64,000 nt of DNA from Rhizobium sp. Leaf453 (GCF_001425605.1 NZ_LMRG01000001.1:324719-388718), one strand, 5' to 3'; counted from the stretch's first letter, positions 7,859 through 18,218 are shown. Program-made: numbers and translations. Notes: generated from the letters alone by a model not told the origin.

Positions 7859-9715
7859 ATGTCCACGACAACAGCCATCGATACACAAACCCTGGTGTTG
7901 CTTGGCGGCGCCGTCGTGGCAGCGCCGATCTTCAAGAAGCTCGGCCTCAGCACCGTTCTCGGTTATCTCGCAGCCGGCATCATCATCGGTCCGATCCTGC
8001 ATCAGATCAGTGATGGCGAGCAGATTCTTGGCGTCGCCGAACTCGGTGTCGTCTTCCTGCTGTTCGTCATCGGGTTGGAGCTCAAACCATCCCGCCTCTG
8101 GCAGATGCGCCGCGATATTTTCGGTCTCGGCACCGCGCAGGTGCTGGTGACGGGTGCTGCAGTTTCCGCCATCGTCTTTGCGACCGGTCTCTTGGATTGG
8201 GGCGGCAGCGTCATGGCCGGCTTCGGCCTGGCACTCTCGTCCACCGCCTTTGCCCTGCAGATCCTCGACGAAAAAGGCGACACCAATACGCGTTACGGAC
8301 AGCGAGCCTTCTCGCTGCTGCTGCTGCAGGATCTGGCGATCGTGCCACTGCTGGCGCTGGTTCCGCTCTTGGCGCTGCAGGCGCCGGAAGATACCAGTCC
8401 GCCACTGGAGGATTTCGGCATCGCTGTTGGAGCCATCCTGATCATGGTCATCTCCGGACGTTATCTGATCAATCCGCTGTTCCAGATCATTGCCCGTACC
8501 GGCGCCCGCGAGGTGATGATCGCGGCAGCGCTTCTGGTGGTATTGGGCGCGGCAACGCTGATGCAGCTTGCCGGTCTATCGATGGCCATGGGTGCCTTCC
8601 TCGCCGGCGTCCTGCTCGCAGAATCCTCATACCGCCATGAACTGGAAGCCGATATCGAGCCGTTTCGTGGCCTGCTGCTGGCCCTATTCTTCATGGCCGT
8701 TGGGCTTTCGCTGAAGATCGACGTCATCCTCGACAATTACGAGATCATCCTGATCGCCGTCCCGGCGCTGATGCTGGTCAAGGCCGTGATCATCTATACG
8801 CTGTGCCGCATGACCGGTTCGACGCACAATGATGCCGTGCGCATCGGACTGCTCCTGCCGCAGGGAGGGGAGTTCGGCTTCGTGCTGTTCACAGCGGCGG
8901 CGGCAGCCGGCGTGTTTTCCGGCGGCTGGGCCTCGCTGCTGATCGTCATCGTGACGCTGTCCATGGCGCTGACGCCGCCGGCATCGGCGCTCGCCAATCT
9001 TTTGATCCAGGAACAGGACGAAGTGGCGGAGGAACTCGAGGAGGATTTCGACGGCGCCGGCGCGGACGTGCTGATGATCGGCTTTTCGCGTTTCGGCCAG
9101 ATCGCCTCGCAGATCCTGCTGGCCGGTGGCCGCGAGGTGACGATCATCGATCATTCCGCGGCGCGCGTTCGCCAGGCCGCGACCTTCGGCTTCCGCATCT
9201 ATTTCGGCGATGGGACGCGGCTGGATGTCTTGCGTGCCGCCGGGATCGAGCGAGCCAAGATCGTCGCCGTCTGTACGCATAACATGGAGATCACCGACAA
9301 GATCGTCGACATGGTGCAGGCGGAATATCCCAATGCCCGCATCTATGCCCGCGCCTACGACCGTCAGCACACCCTGTCGCTCAGGGCGCGCGGGGTCGAT
9401 TACGAATTGCGAGAAACCTTCGAGTCCGGCCTCGTGTTCGGCCGCAAGACGCTGGAAGGGCTCGGGATAGGCGACGACGAGGCATTGGCGATCACCGACG
9501 ATATTCGCCGCCGCGACGAAGCCCGGCTGGTGATCCAGGAAGCGGAGGGCATCAGCGCCGGCCGCGACATGCTGCATTTCCAGCCCGTCAAGCCCGAGCC
9601 GTTGATGAAGCCGAAACGCGAACAGGCGCCATCACTCGCCGCGGACGACGACATGCTCCCGGCCGCCAAGCCCAAGCCGGTGAGTGACGCTATCGCAAGC
9701 GCCGATAGAGGCTGA
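7859..9715 (+). CDS. CPA2-family monovalent cation:proton antiporter with RCK/TrkA-N domain (Kef-type)
   Basis: This 618-residue inner-membrane antiporter of the Kef type exchanges K+ or Na+ for protons. About twelve hydrophobic segments fill residues 1-385, with the family motif VVFLLFVIGLELKP early on. A cytosolic RCK_N domain follows from about residue 400, with the nucleotide-binding motif GFSRFGQIASQIL and the downstream acidic residue in VTIIDHS. The C-terminal 60 residues are charged and probably disordered. The ATG at 7859 (MSTTTAID) is preferred over upstream in-frame starts because GAGAAAG precedes it and the upstream residues are not family-like. The specific ion and ligand are not readable. 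Confidence 0.9.
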   Translation: MSTTTAIDTQTLVLLGGAVVAAPIFKKLGLSTVLGYLAAGIIIGPILHQISDGEQILGVAELGVVFLLFVIGLELKPSRLWQMRRDIFGLGTAQVLVTGAAVSAIVFATGLLDWGGSVMAGFGLALSSTAFALQILDEKGDTNTRYGQRAFSLLLLQDLAIVPLLALVPLLALQAPEDTSPPLEDFGIAVGAILIMVISGRYLINPLFQIIARTGAREVMIAAALLVVLGAATLMQLAGLSMAMGAFLAGVLLAESSYRHELEADIEPFRGLLLALFFMAVGLSLKIDVILDNYEIILIAVPALMLVKAVIIYTLCRMTGSTHNDAVRIGLLLPQGGEFGFVLFTAAAAAGVFSGGWASLLIVIVTLSMALTPPASALANLLIQEQDEVAEELEEDFDGAGADVLMIGFSRFGQIASQILLAGGREVTIIDHSAARVRQAATFGFRIYFGDGTRLDVLRAAGIERAKIVAVCTHNMEITDKIVDMVQAEYPNARIYARAYDRQHTLSLRARGVDYELRETFESGLVFGRKTLEGLGIGDDEALAITDDIRRRDEARLVIQEAEGISAGRDMLHFQPVKPEPLMKPKREQAPSLAADDDMLPAAKPKPVSDAIASADRG

Positions 9716-10579
9716 TCAGGCTTTTTGATGGACCTTGAAGGCGGCATCAAGCGCCGTCTTCAACTGATCCTTGACGCCGGCCGTTGCCGCCAGCACGTCC
9801 TGCGCCTTCAGGAAATCCATGACGCGGAAGCGGCTGACCTCGGGGCGCAGCAGGATTTGCGGCGGATGCGCCTTCAGCTTCATGGCGATGATCGACTGCA
9901 TCATCAATTGGCTGGCGCCAAAGAGGCTGTCGATCCGGCTCGGCATGGTTTCGCCATCGCCATCCGGCCCGCCGACGACATCGACGCCGATGACGATATC
10001 GGCAAGGCCTGTCAGATGATCGAACGGCACGGGATTGTAGATGCCGCCATCGATCATCACGCGGCCGTCGATGCGCACCGGCATGAACACAGCGGGAAGC
10101 GCCGCCGAAGCCGCCAACGCCTGAAACAGGTCGCCGCTGGTGCAGACGCGTTCCGTCTGGCCGTAATAGTCCGTCGCCATCACCTTGAGCGGGATTTGCA
10201 GATCGGCAAAATCTTTGGGGATCGTATCCGGCAGGAAGGCCGGCAGAATCCGCTCGATATTGAACTGGCCGAACCGGAAACCGCCGGTCATCGCCTGGGT
10301 GAGGCTTGTCGGGCGAAGACTCCACAGCCGATTGAAGATCTCCGTGCGTCGGCCAACGGTTGCCAGCGTGTGGCTGCGAATATCCGCGCCGGTGAGGCCC
10401 GACGCCATGCCGGCACCCATGATCGCACCGATCGACGAGCCGGCGATGGCGACCGGGCGAATGCCGAGTTCATCCAGCGCTTCGATGACATGGATATGCG
10501 CCAGACCGCGTGCACCTCCACCGCCGAAGGCGATGGCGATTGTCGGATCCGATGACGTTGTTTCGAGGCCTGATGTCAT
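9716..10579 (-). CDS. Patatin-like phospholipase (RssA family)
   Basis: This 287-residue serine acyl hydrolase of the patatin fold has all catalytic parts. The glycine-rich oxyanion loop AFGGGGARG is near residue 18-25. The nucleophile elbow is AGSSIGA, with the catalytic Ser in G-x-S-x-G. The Asp of the dyad is in MIDGGIYNPV. Substrates are probably phospholipids or acyl esters, but this is not determined. It is downstream of rsmD by 18 bp in the same orientation. It ends exactly where the antiporter gene ends: the two opposite stop codons abut as TGA|TCA. Confidence 0.9.
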   Translation of the reverse strand: MTSGLETTSSDPTIAIAFGGGGARGLAHIHVIEALDELGIRPVAIAGSSIGAIMGAGMASGLTGADIRSHTLATVGRRTEIFNRLWSLRPTSLTQAMTGGFRFGQFNIERILPAFLPDTIPKDFADLQIPLKVMATDYYGQTERVCTSGDLFQALAASAALPAVFMPVRIDGRVMIDGGIYNPVPFDHLTGLADIVIGVDVVGGPDGDGETMPSRIDSLFGASQLMMQSIIAMKLKAHPPQILLRPEVSRFRVMDFLKAQDVLAATAGVKDQLKTALDAAFKVHQKA

Positions 10580-10597
10580 GTCCGGCGTCGCTCCGTA

Positions 10598-11158
10598 TCA
10601 GGCAGCGCTGTAGCGGTAGAAATGCATCTTCGTATCGCCGAACAGGCGATCTTCGATAAAGGTGAACCCGTCCTGCAACGCCGGGACGACATCGGCCCGT
10701 TCTTCCAGGATGGCAAGCGCGCCATCGACCAGCCAGTTGCCCTTCGCCGCCGATGTCAACGCCTTTTCGCCCAGGCCCTTGCCATAGGGCGGATCGGCGA
10801 ACAGGAAATGGAACGGCTCGACCGTGCCGGCCGGGCCGAGGTCTGTGGCATCGCGGCGGAAGACACGCGCCCGGCCGGTCAGGCCGAACGCTTCGATATT
10901 GGTGCGCAACAGCCCCCTGCCCTCGGCGCCCATTTCGACGAACAGGGCCTGACGGCAACCGCGCGACAGGGCTTCGAGCCCGACCGCGCCGGTGCCGGCA
11001 AACAGGTCGAGAACACGCGCACCATCCAGAGCCTCCGGAAAGGCGTGGCTCAGGATATTGAAAAGGCTTTCACGCGTCCGGTCCGTGGTTGGCCGGATGT
11101 CGTTGGATCTGGGCGTCTCCAGAACGCGCCCGCGAAACTCGCCACCGACGATCCGCAC
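10598..11158 (-). CDS. rsmD: 16S rRNA (guanine(966)-N2)-methyltransferase RsmD
   Basis: RsmD methylates G966 of 16S rRNA during small-subunit assembly, using SAM. The 186-residue protein shows the family start MRIVGGEFRGRVL, the RPTTDRTRESLFNIL helix, the SAM-binding VLDLFAGTGAVGLEALSRG near residue 48-67 and the catalytic FADPPYGKG. It starts six bases after the stop of the pseudouridine synthase gene, so these two rRNA-modifying enzymes are very likely co-transcribed with the patatin-like gene. Confidence 0.96.
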   Translation of the reverse strand: MRIVGGEFRGRVLETPRSNDIRPTTDRTRESLFNILSHAFPEALDGARVLDLFAGTGAVGLEALSRGCRQALFVEMGAEGRGLLRTNIEAFGLTGRARVFRRDATDLGPAGTVEPFHFLFADPPYGKGLGEKALTSAAKGNWLVDGALAILEERADVVPALQDGFTFIEDRLFGDTKMHFYRYSAA

Positions 11159-11164
11159 CCGCGC

Positions 11165-13147
11165 TTAGTTCCCGCGTCCGCGCGGCTTGCCGCCACTTGC
11201 CGGACGGCCACCACCAGAAGGCTTTCCGCCGCCGCCGGGCTTGCCGCCACGGGGACCACCGGTTTTGCCGGCAAACGGCTTAGCGCCACCCGGCTTGCCA
11301 CCGAAGGACTTTCCGCGCGGCTTGTCACCGGCCGGACGATCGCCGCGAGGAGGACGATCACCGAAATCACGTGGCTTGCGGTCGCCATCCTCGCGCGAGA
11401 ACGACTTTTCGCCGAACGGCTTGCGCGGCCGGTCACCCTGCGGGCGGTCGCCTGCGGGGCGGTCGCTGCGCGGGCGATCGGAGAAGGAACGGGCACCTTC
11501 GGCACGCGGCTTGCGCTCGCCGAACGGCTTTTCGCCACCTTCGCGGCGGGCCGGACGGTCGCCATCACGGCGCGGCGGACGATCTCCCTGGGGGCTGTCG
11601 CCACGCGGAGGACGATCGCCGAAGCTGCGGGCGCCGCGGTCATCGCCGCGCCTGCGGTCGCCACCGCGACCTTCATCGCGGCTCGGTTCTTCGGATGCCC
11701 TGATCCAGTCCCTGTCGTCATCATCACGTGTGACGATGACACGCGGACCGCGATCCGGGCGATCGTAGACGGAGGCCTTCTTGCGATCCGGATCGAACTT
11801 GCGGTTCGACTTTGTCGGCAGGCCGTCCTTGGTCTTGCCATAACGCTTGACGGCGGGGGCACCTTCCGGACGCTCGCGGCGCACCGGCTTTTCCGACACG
11901 TCTGCCGCCTGGGCGTCCTTCGGCTTCTTTTCCGGCAAGGGCTTGGCACCTGGCGCCATCCAGACATTGGTCTTGCGGGCACGGAAACCGGGCTCGCGCT
12001 TCGGCTGGTCGTCAAACCGTGCAGCCGGCGCATCGCGTCCGCCGCGCTCCTTGCGGTCCGGGCGCGCGCCGCCCTTGTCGTCACGGCGGGTGTCGAGACG
12101 CGACAGGGCACGCTCGCGCTTGTCGCCGGCCTTTTCCTTGAAGCCGCCACGCTCGCGGCCTTCCGGCTTGCCGGCGGCCCATTCGCTTTTCTGGGGCTTT
12201 GTCTCTTCGGCCGGCTCGTTGTCGAACAGCGGCGCGTCAAAGTTCGCCTTGGCGTCCTCGATCAGGCGCGGGCCGAGCTGGTCGCGCAGTGTCCGGCCAC
12301 GAATTTCCTGGGCGTGTCCCTCCGGCAGATCGCCAAGCTGGAACGGACCGTAGGAAATGCGGATCAGCCGGTTGACGTCGAGACCCAGCGCGCCGAGCAC
12401 ATTCTTGATTTCGCGGTTCTTGCCTTCGCGCAGGCCCATGGTGATCCAGACATTGGAACCCTGAACCTTGTCCAGCGTCGCTTCGATGGCGCCGTAGAGC
12501 ACGCCATCCACGGCAATTCCATCGCGCAGCTTGTCGAGTTCCGCCTGCTCGATCGTGCCGTGGGCGCGGACGCGGTAGCGGCGCAGCCAGCCGGTCGAGG
12601 GTAGTTCCAGCACGCGTGCAAGGCCGCCGTCATTGGTCAGCAGCAGCAGGCCTTCGGTGTTGATATCGAGGCGGCCGATAGACAAAACGCGCGGCAGGTC
12701 CTCCGGCAGGTTGTCGAACACTGTCGGGCGGCCTTCCGGATCGGAATTGGTGGTCACCAGGCCGGACGGCTTGTGATAGAGCCAGAGGCGGGTGCGCTCG
12801 ATGCCGCGGATCGGCTGACCGTCCACTTCGATATGATCAGCAAGCGTTGCGTTGACGACCGGGCTGTCAAGCAGCTTGCCGTTCAACGATACACGGCCCT
12901 CCATGATCATCCGCTCGATATCGCGGCGCGAGGCCACGCCGGCGCGCGCCAGAATCTTGGAAATGCGCTGTGGTGTATCCACACCAACAGTTTCCGTTGC
13001 CGTCGGCCGTGGCTTGCGCGGCTTGGCGGTTTCGCTCTTTTCGTCGCCCGCGTGATCGGCAGCGGCCTTGCGCGCGCCGGTATAGGGCTTCTTGTCGGAC
13101 CGTGCGGGCTTACCGCCAGGCCGCTGGGGCTTGTCTTTGAATGTCAT
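11165..13147 (-). CDS. RluB/RsuA-family rRNA pseudouridine synthase with very long basic tail
   Basis: An S4 RNA-binding domain (residues about 58-105, RISKILARAGVASRRDIERM) precedes the RsuA/RluB catalytic domain (about 118-290). The catalytic Asp161 lies in SIGRLDINTEGLLLLTNDG, and the IREGKNREI-like motif (LREGKNREIKNVL) is present. Ordinary family members are around 250-300 residues. Here roughly 350 further residues follow, made almost wholly of Arg, Gly, Asp, Pro, Lys and Ser with many GDRP, RGD and GKP repeats; a basic 50-residue leader is also present. Such tails are known in alphaproteobacterial RluB-like proteins and are expected to be disordered and RNA-binding. The target uridine is not determined. 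Confidence 0.93.
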   Translation of the reverse strand: MTFKDKPQRPGGKPARSDKKPYTGARKAAADHAGDEKSETAKPRKPRPTATETVGVDTPQRISKILARAGVASRRDIERMIMEGRVSLNGKLLDSPVVNATLADHIEVDGQPIRGIERTRLWLYHKPSGLVTTNSDPEGRPTVFDNLPEDLPRVLSIGRLDINTEGLLLLTNDGGLARVLELPSTGWLRRYRVRAHGTIEQAELDKLRDGIAVDGVLYGAIEATLDKVQGSNVWITMGLREGKNREIKNVLGALGLDVNRLIRISYGPFQLGDLPEGHAQEIRGRTLRDQLGPRLIEDAKANFDAPLFDNEPAEETKPQKSEWAAGKPEGRERGGFKEKAGDKRERALSRLDTRRDDKGGARPDRKERGGRDAPAARFDDQPKREPGFRARKTNVWMAPGAKPLPEKKPKDAQAADVSEKPVRRERPEGAPAVKRYGKTKDGLPTKSNRKFDPDRKKASVYDRPDRGPRVIVTRDDDDRDWIRASEEPSRDEGRGGDRRRGDDRGARSFGDRPPRGDSPQGDRPPRRDGDRPARREGGEKPFGERKPRAEGARSFSDRPRSDRPAGDRPQGDRPRKPFGEKSFSREDGDRKPRDFGDRPPRGDRPAGDKPRGKSFGGKPGGAKPFAGKTGGPRGGKPGGGGKPSGGGRPASGGKPRGRGN

Positions 13148-13223
13148 TTGTGTTGCCTGCCTTTTGGGCTGTCCTATCAGGTCGAAGCCCTGGGGTTAAG
13201 AGAAATTATCACGGGTCTCGACG

Positions 13224-13685
13224 ATGAGCGAAACTGGGGCTGAAACCGGCCGGTTCATGGATCTGGCGCTGGATGAGGCAAGAGCTGCCGCACAACGCGG
13301 TGAAGTGCCTGTCGGCGCCGTTCTCGTCCTCAACGGCGAAGTGCTGGCCCGCGCCGGCAATCGCACCCGCGAACGCAACGACATCACTGCCCATGCCGAG
13401 ATCGAGGTGATCCGCCAGGCGGCCCGCGCGATCGGAGACGAACGGCTGACCGGCGCCGATCTCTACGTCACACTCGAACCCTGCACCATGTGCGCGGCCG
13501 CCATCTCGTTTGCCCGCATGCGCCGGCTTTACTATGGCGCGGAAGACCCAAAGGGTGGCGGCGTCGACAATGGTGTGCGCTTCTTCAGCCAGTCGACCTG
13601 CCATCATGCACCGGATGTCTATTCGGGACTGTCAGAAACAAGTGCCGCCGAAATCCTCCGGGATTTCTTTGCCGCACGGCGCTGA
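13224..13685 (+). CDS. tadA: tRNA-specific adenosine deaminase TadA
   Basis: TadA converts the wobble adenosine of tRNA-Arg(ACG) to inosine. The 153-residue protein has the zinc deaminase signature: HAE at residues 57-59, with the proton-shuttling Glu59, and PCTMCAAA with Cys87 and Cys90 as further zinc ligands. The LYYGAEDPKGGGVDNG segment is typical of TadA rather than of cytidine or guanine deaminases. It is divergent from the pseudouridine synthase gene across about 76 bp that must hold both promoters. Confidence 0.95.
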   Translation: MSETGAETGRFMDLALDEARAAAQRGEVPVGAVLVLNGEVLARAGNRTRERNDITAHAEIEVIRQAARAIGDERLTGADLYVTLEPCTMCAAAISFARMRRLYYGAEDPKGGGVDNGVRFFSQSTCHHAPDVYSGLSETSAAEILRDFFAARR

Positions 13686-13694
13686 CGAGGAGCC

Positions 13695-14171
13695 TCAACC
13701 GGCGGCGAAGGCTTCAAGCGCAGGGCCGGCAAGGCGATAGCGCGTCCATTCGCTCAAGGGCTCGGCGCCGATCGCCTCATAGGCCTTGATCGCCGGTTCA
13801 TTCCAGTCGAGCACGCTCCATTCGAAGCGGCCGCAACCCTTTTCCACCGCGATCCGCGCCAGATGCCGCAGCATCGAACGGCCGGCGCCCGTGCCGCGCT
13901 GGTCGGGCGTCACATAGAGATCTTCGAGATAGAGCCCGTTGCGGGCAAGCCAGGTGGAATAGCTGTAGAACCAGACGGCGAAACCGACCGGCATGCCATC
14001 GCGCTCGCAAATCGCGGCCTGTGACACCGAGGCCAGGCCGAATAGCGAATCCGTAACGGACTCGACGGTCGCCTCGACCTCATGCTCGGCCTTTTCATAA
14101 ATGGCAAGTTCGGTGATGAAACGCAGGATGGTTCCCGCGTCATCGGGGGTGGCGTCGCGAATGGTGAACAT
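13695..14171 (-). CDS. GNAT family N-acetyltransferase (diamine/thialysine acetyltransferase-like)
   Basis: This 158-residue GNAT protein begins MFTIRDATPDDAGTILRFI, the usual beta1-alpha1 unit. The acetyl-CoA pyrophosphate-binding motif is DQRGTGAGRSMLRHLA. The LYLEDLYVTP strand and the later FEWSVLDWNEPAIKAYEAIGA resemble eukaryotic-type spermidine/spermine and thialysine acetyltransferases. The substrate cannot be proven from sequence. It converges on tadA with about nine bases between stops, and lies six bases downstream of the lipoprotein gene on the same strand. Confidence 0.85.
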   Translation of the reverse strand: MFTIRDATPDDAGTILRFITELAIYEKAEHEVEATVESVTDSLFGLASVSQAAICERDGMPVGFAVWFYSYSTWLARNGLYLEDLYVTPDQRGTGAGRSMLRHLARIAVEKGCGRFEWSVLDWNEPAIKAYEAIGAEPLSEWTRYRLAGPALEAFAAG

Positions 14172-14177
14172 CGGCGA

Positions 14178-14795
14178 TCAGAAAATCTGATACCACTTCT
14201 TGCCGCTGCCCTTGATCGCAGCTTCCTTCTTGCGGCGGCGCTCCTTGACCTGCTCGGGCTCGCCGAGATCGGCCGTCGCCTCTTCCGGCAGCTTGCGATA
14301 TTCCAGCGGCGGGTCGCTCAGGAATCGGCGCTTGTCGGCATAGGCACCCATCTGGATCTTGCGGGCTTCACGATAGGCCTGGGTCTGCTCGCTCTTGCTC
14401 AGGGCGCGGCCATTGGCGCTGGCCTTTGCGAGCGGCGAGACGTAGCCCGGATTGTCAGCATTGGCGTCGGCCTCCTCACGCAGACGCTGGCGCGTCTCTT
14501 CGGGAGATTCGATCCACTGCGGGTTTTCCTTGGAGGCGAGATTGGTCTGCGGCTGGACGAGCGCGGTCTGCTCGCCTTCCGGCGGCAGGACGAGACCGGG
14601 GCGCGGCTGGTACTTGACGTTCTTGGGCTTTTCACCTTCGAGACTGACCGCGCTGCCAAGACCCTCGATCAACTGCTCGCCAGCGGTCTTGTCCGTACCG
14701 TAGGTCGGGCCGCCAATGCAGCCGGTCAGAACAAGACTGCCAGCCACAATGCCGAACAGGCCGGCATACAGTCGAAACTCTCGCGTCATTCCCAT
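14178..14795 (-). CDS. Predicted outer-membrane or periplasmic lipoprotein
   Basis: This is a 205-residue protein with a lipoprotein signal peptide: MGMTREFRLYAGLFGIVAGS followed by lipobox LVLTGC, where the Cys would be acylated. The residue after Cys is Ile, not Asp, so outer-membrane sorting is likely. The rest is rich in Pro, Glu, Gln and Lys, without hydrophobic segments, and ends in a basic tract (KERRRKKEAAIKG). The ATG at 14795 has GGAAGGG a few bases upstream and places the signal peptide correctly; upstream in-frame starts would bury it. I do not recognise a named family. Orientation and spacing suggest co-transcription with the GNAT gene. Confidence 0.75.
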   Translation of the reverse strand: MGMTREFRLYAGLFGIVAGSLVLTGCIGGPTYGTDKTAGEQLIEGLGSAVSLEGEKPKNVKYQPRPGLVLPPEGEQTALVQPQTNLASKENPQWIESPEETRQRLREEADANADNPGYVSPLAKASANGRALSKSEQTQAYREARKIQMGAYADKRRFLSDPPLEYRKLPEEATADLGEPEQVKERRRKKEAAIKGSGKKWYQIF

Positions 14796-14931
14796 GAAAA
14801 CCCTTCCAGCGGTGCCGGCACGACCGATAACGAGCGGCATTGTTGCGCCCCATAACGCATAAATCCGCCAAATTTCAGGCAGGTTTTACCGGATGAGCCG
14901 CAAAAGCGCAATTCACCCGGTAAACAATCCC

Positions 14932-17874
14932 TTAAGAAGCGTAGCCAAGCTCGCGAAGGGCCGCCGCGTCACGCGCCGACACATCCGGGAAAGCGGCATC
15001 CGAGCCGACATCGGCGGTGATGCGCCAGGAACGGGCGCACTTCACACCTTCGGCCAGCACCGGCTCGACGCTGACAGTCGACAGGTCATCGAGACGGAAG
15101 GCCGAAGCCGGCCCCTCGCCCGCCACGACCGTGATGCCGGAGGTGATGCAGGTTTCCTCGAAATCCTGGCCTTCGAGTGCGTTCAGCAGTTCCGGATCGT
15201 TGACATGGACGACCGGCGCAGCTTCCAGCGAGGAGCCGATACGCTTGTCCTTGCGCTCGATTTCCAAGGCGCCGGTGACGACCGAGCGAACCTTGCGGAT
15301 CTTGACCCACTTTTCGTCGAGCGCGGCGTTTTCCCATTCGGCCGGGACATCCGGGAACTGTTCGAGATGCACCGAGACCGCCGACGGATCACGCGAAAGC
15401 CATGCCTCTTCGGTGGTGAAGGGCAACATCGGCGCAAGCCACAGGACCATGCAATCGAAGATCTTGCGGATCACGTGCAGGGCCGAACGGCGGCGCAGGC
15501 TGGACGGCGCGTCGCAATAGAGCGTATCCTTGCGGATGTCGAAATAGAAGGCCGACAGTTCGATATTGGCGAAATCGATCAGCGCACGGGCGATCTTCTT
15601 GAACTCGAACGCGTCATAGCCTTCGCGCACCATCTGATCGAGCTCGAACAGGCGATGCAGCATCAGCTTTTCGAGTTCCGGAAGCTCGGCATAGGCGATC
15701 TCCTCGCCCTTGTCGTGCGCCAGCGTGCCGAGCATCCAGCGGATGGTGTTGCGCAGCTTGCGATAGGCATCGACGTTGGTCTGGATGATCGTCTTGCCGA
15801 GGCGCTGGTCTTCCCAATAATCGGTGGTCATGACCCAGAGACGCAGGATATCGGCGCCGGAATCCTTCATCACGTCCTGCGGCGACACGACGTTGCCAAG
15901 CGACTTCGACATCTTCTGGCCCTTCTCGTCCATGGTGAAACCATGGGTGACGACCGTGTCATAGGGTGCGCGGCCGCGGGTGGCAGCCGACTCAAGCAGC
16001 GAGGAGTGGAACCAGCCGCGGTGCTGGTCGGAACCTTCCAGATAAACGTCGGCCGGCCATTTCAGGTCCGGACGGTCTTCCAGCGTGAAGGTGTGGGTCG
16101 AGCCAGAATCGAACCAGACATCGAGGATGTCCATGACCTGAGTCCACTTGGCATGGTCGTGGCCGTTGCCGAGGAAGCGATCCTTGGCGCCTTCGGCAAA
16201 CCAGGCATCGGCACCTTCGGCATCGAAGGCTTCCAGGATGCGCTTGTTGACATCTTCGTCCTGCAGGACATTGCCTTCCTCATCGGCGAAGACGCAGATC
16301 GGCACGCCCCAGGCGCGCTGACGCGACAACACCCAGTCCGGCCGCTGCTCGATCATGGCGCGCAGGCGGTTCTGGCCACCGGCGGGCACGAAGCGGGTGT
16401 CGTCGATGGCGCCCAGCGCACGGGTGCGCAACGTCGTGCCGTCCTTGAGGTCCTTGTCCATGTAGACGAACCATTGCGGCGTGTTGCGGAAGATGATCGG
16501 CTTCTTCGAGCGCCAGGAATGCGGATACTGGTGCTTCAGGCGGCCGCGGGCGAACAGCGCGTTGCGCTCGATCAGCGCCTTGATGACGCGGTCGTTGGCA
16601 TCGCCCTTCTTGCCGCTATCGTCCATGACACGCGCGCCTTCGAAACCGGGGGCGTCGGCGGTGTAAGTGCCGCTATCGTCGACCGGGAACGGGATGCGGG
16701 TGTCGATGCCGCGGGCTTCGAGTTCCTTGACGGACGACATCCAGGCTTCGAAGTCTTCGCGGCCGTGGGATGGGGCGGTGTGGACGAAGCCGGTACCGGC
16801 ATCGTCTGTGACGTGGTCGCCGGCGAGGAGCGGGACGGTGTAGTCGTAGCCGCCGCCGAGGCCGTGAAGGGGGTGAGCTGCGGTGATGGCGGCCAGATCG
16901 TCAGCCGAGACATCGCGGAGGCGCTTGAAGGTCAGCTTGGACTTGGCCGCAGATTCCTCAGCAAGCGCATCCGCAAAGATAAGCTTTTCGCCCGGGCGCG
17001 GGCCAAAATCGTTCTCGGCAGCCGTGACTTCGTAGAGGCCGTAGGCGACCTTCGGCGAATAGGCGATGGCACGGTTGCCTGGGATCGTCCACGGGGTAGT
17101 CGTCCAGATAACGACGTAGGCTCCACGGAGATCATCCATGTAGGACGCAGCCTGCGCAGGCTCGCCAATTGTCGCAACGCTTTCAACCGGGAACTTCACC
17201 CAGATCGTATCGCTCTCGTAGTCGTGATACTCGACCTCGGCCTCCGCCAGCGCGGTGCGCTCGACGACCGACCACATGATCGGTTTCGAGCCGCGATAGA
17301 GCTGGCCGCTCATGGCGATCTTCAGGAGTTCGCCGGCGATGCGGCTTTCGGCGTGGAAGTTCATCGTCAGATACGGATTGTCAAAATCCCCTACGATGCC
17401 GAGACGCTGGAACTCGTCGCCCTGCACCTTGATCCACTTTTCGGCATAGGCGCGGCATTCCTTGCGGAACTCGATCATCGCGGCCGGTTGCTTCAGGTCA
17501 GGCTTCGGCTTGCCCTTGGAACGGTAGTTTTCTTCCTCGATCTTCCACTCGATCGGCAGGCCGTGACAATCCCAGCCCGGAACATAGTTTGAGTCAAACC
17601 CACGCATCTGGAACGAGCGGGTGATGACGTCTTTCAGGATCTTGTTCAGCGCGTGGCCGATATGGATGTTGCCGTTGGCATAGGGCGGGCCGTCATGCAG
17701 GACGAACTTTTCGCGGCCTGCGGCGGAGGCGCGCAGCTTCTTGTAGAGGTCCATCTGGCGCCAGCGGGCAACCGTTTCCGGCTCCTTCTGCGGCAGGCCG
17801 GCGCGCATCGGGAATTCGGTTTCAGGCAAATAGAGGGTCTTGGAATAATCGAGCTTTTCGGCAGTTTCGGTCAT
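14932..17874 (-). CDS. ileS: Isoleucyl-tRNA synthetase IleS
   Basis: This 980-residue class I aminoacyl-tRNA synthetase charges tRNA-Ile. The HIGH motif is at residues 71-74 ([11 protein letters not shown]), and the KMSKS motif lies in [15 protein letters not shown]. The [10 protein letters not shown] and editing-domain (CP1) segments are present. The C-terminus has CARSWR but no second CxxC pair, so the zinc-finger tail of E. coli IleS is missing or degenerate, as I recall for other rhizobial IleS proteins. The ATG at 17874 ([12 protein letters not shown]) is preferred; a GTG five codons earlier is possible. Confidence 0.97.
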   Translation of the reverse strand: MTETAEKLDYSKTLYLPETEFPMRAGLPQKEPETVARWRQMDLYKKLRASAAGREKFVLHDGPPYANGNIHIGHALNKILKDVITRSFQMRGFDSNYVPGWDCHGLPIEWKIEEENYRSKGKPKPDLKQPAAMIEFRKECRAYAEKWIKVQGDEFQRLGIVGDFDNPYLTMNFHAESRIAGELLKIAMSGQLYRGSKPIMWSVVERTALAEAEVEYHDYESDTIWVKFPVESVATIGEPAQAASYMDDLRGAYVVIWTTTPWTIPGNRAIAYSPKVAYGLYEVTAAENDFGPRPGEKLIFADALAEESAAKSKLTFKRLRDVSADDLAAITAAHPLHGLGGGYDYTVPLLAGDHVTDDAGTGFVHTAPSHGREDFEAWMSSVKELEARGIDTRIPFPVDDSGTYTADAPGFEGARVMDDSGKKGDANDRVIKALIERNALFARGRLKHQYPHSWRSKKPIIFRNTPQWFVYMDKDLKDGTTLRTRALGAIDDTRFVPAGGQNRLRAMIEQRPDWVLSRQRAWGVPICVFADEEGNVLQDEDVNKRILEAFDAEGADAWFAEGAKDRFLGNGHDHAKWTQVMDILDVWFDSGSTHTFTLEDRPDLKWPADVYLEGSDQHRGWFHSSLLESAATRGRAPYDTVVTHGFTMDEKGQKMSKSLGNVVSPQDVMKDSGADILRLWVMTTDYWEDQRLGKTIIQTNVDAYRKLRNTIRWMLGTLAHDKGEEIAYAELPELEKLMLHRLFELDQMVREGYDAFEFKKIARALIDFANIELSAFYFDIRKDTLYCDAPSSLRRRSALHVIRKIFDCMVLWLAPMLPFTTEEAWLSRDPSAVSVHLEQFPDVPAEWENAALDEKWVKIRKVRSVVTGALEIERKDKRIGSSLEAAPVVHVNDPELLNALEGQDFEETCITSGITVVAGEGPASAFRLDDLSTVSVEPVLAEGVKCARSWRITADVGSDAAFPDVSARDAAALRELGYAS

Positions 17875-18218
17875 AGCTTTTGCAATCACTGTTGAGCGCG
17901 TGTCGCCGCGCGTGCGAACGGGATATCTTCAAGGGGATAACGGTGGCGCTCCGCCGGAACGCCGAAAACCCGGACCTTCCGGCGGCTATCAAAGCGCTGG
18001 GAAGGCCGGGCCAATAATTCGCAGATCACGTATCAATCGACGATATCGGGTCATGGTGGCCGGTTGTTTAAGCGGTTTTCGGGCGAAAAGGAAGATGAAA
18101 ACGCCAAAGTTTCGAACAAGGATGGGGGCTATGATCAGCGGATGGAACTGTTGGTTCTTCCTGTGATAACATTGCGAGGATCGTTTCCGAACAAAACGAT
18201 CTGTTGCGGGAGCATGAT
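17875..18218. other. Intergenic region between ileS and the DUF1902/hicA pair
   Basis: About 340 bp that hold the ileS promoter (leftward) and the toxin-antitoxin promoter (rightward). No convincing coding frame or strong palindrome was seen. A GGGAG ribosome-binding sequence occurs at the right end, eight bases before the DUF1902 ATG. Confidence 0.4.

Noticed and set aside
10622..12604. 660-codon plus-strand frame opposite the pseudouridine synthase
   Set aside because: It mirrors the low-complexity basic tail on the other strand and carries no domain signature.
14893..17592. A 900-codon open frame on the plus strand across ileS
   Set aside because: It is antisense to ileS, has no family-like motifs, and is an expected by-product of GC-rich codon use; ileS has both synthetase signature motifs.
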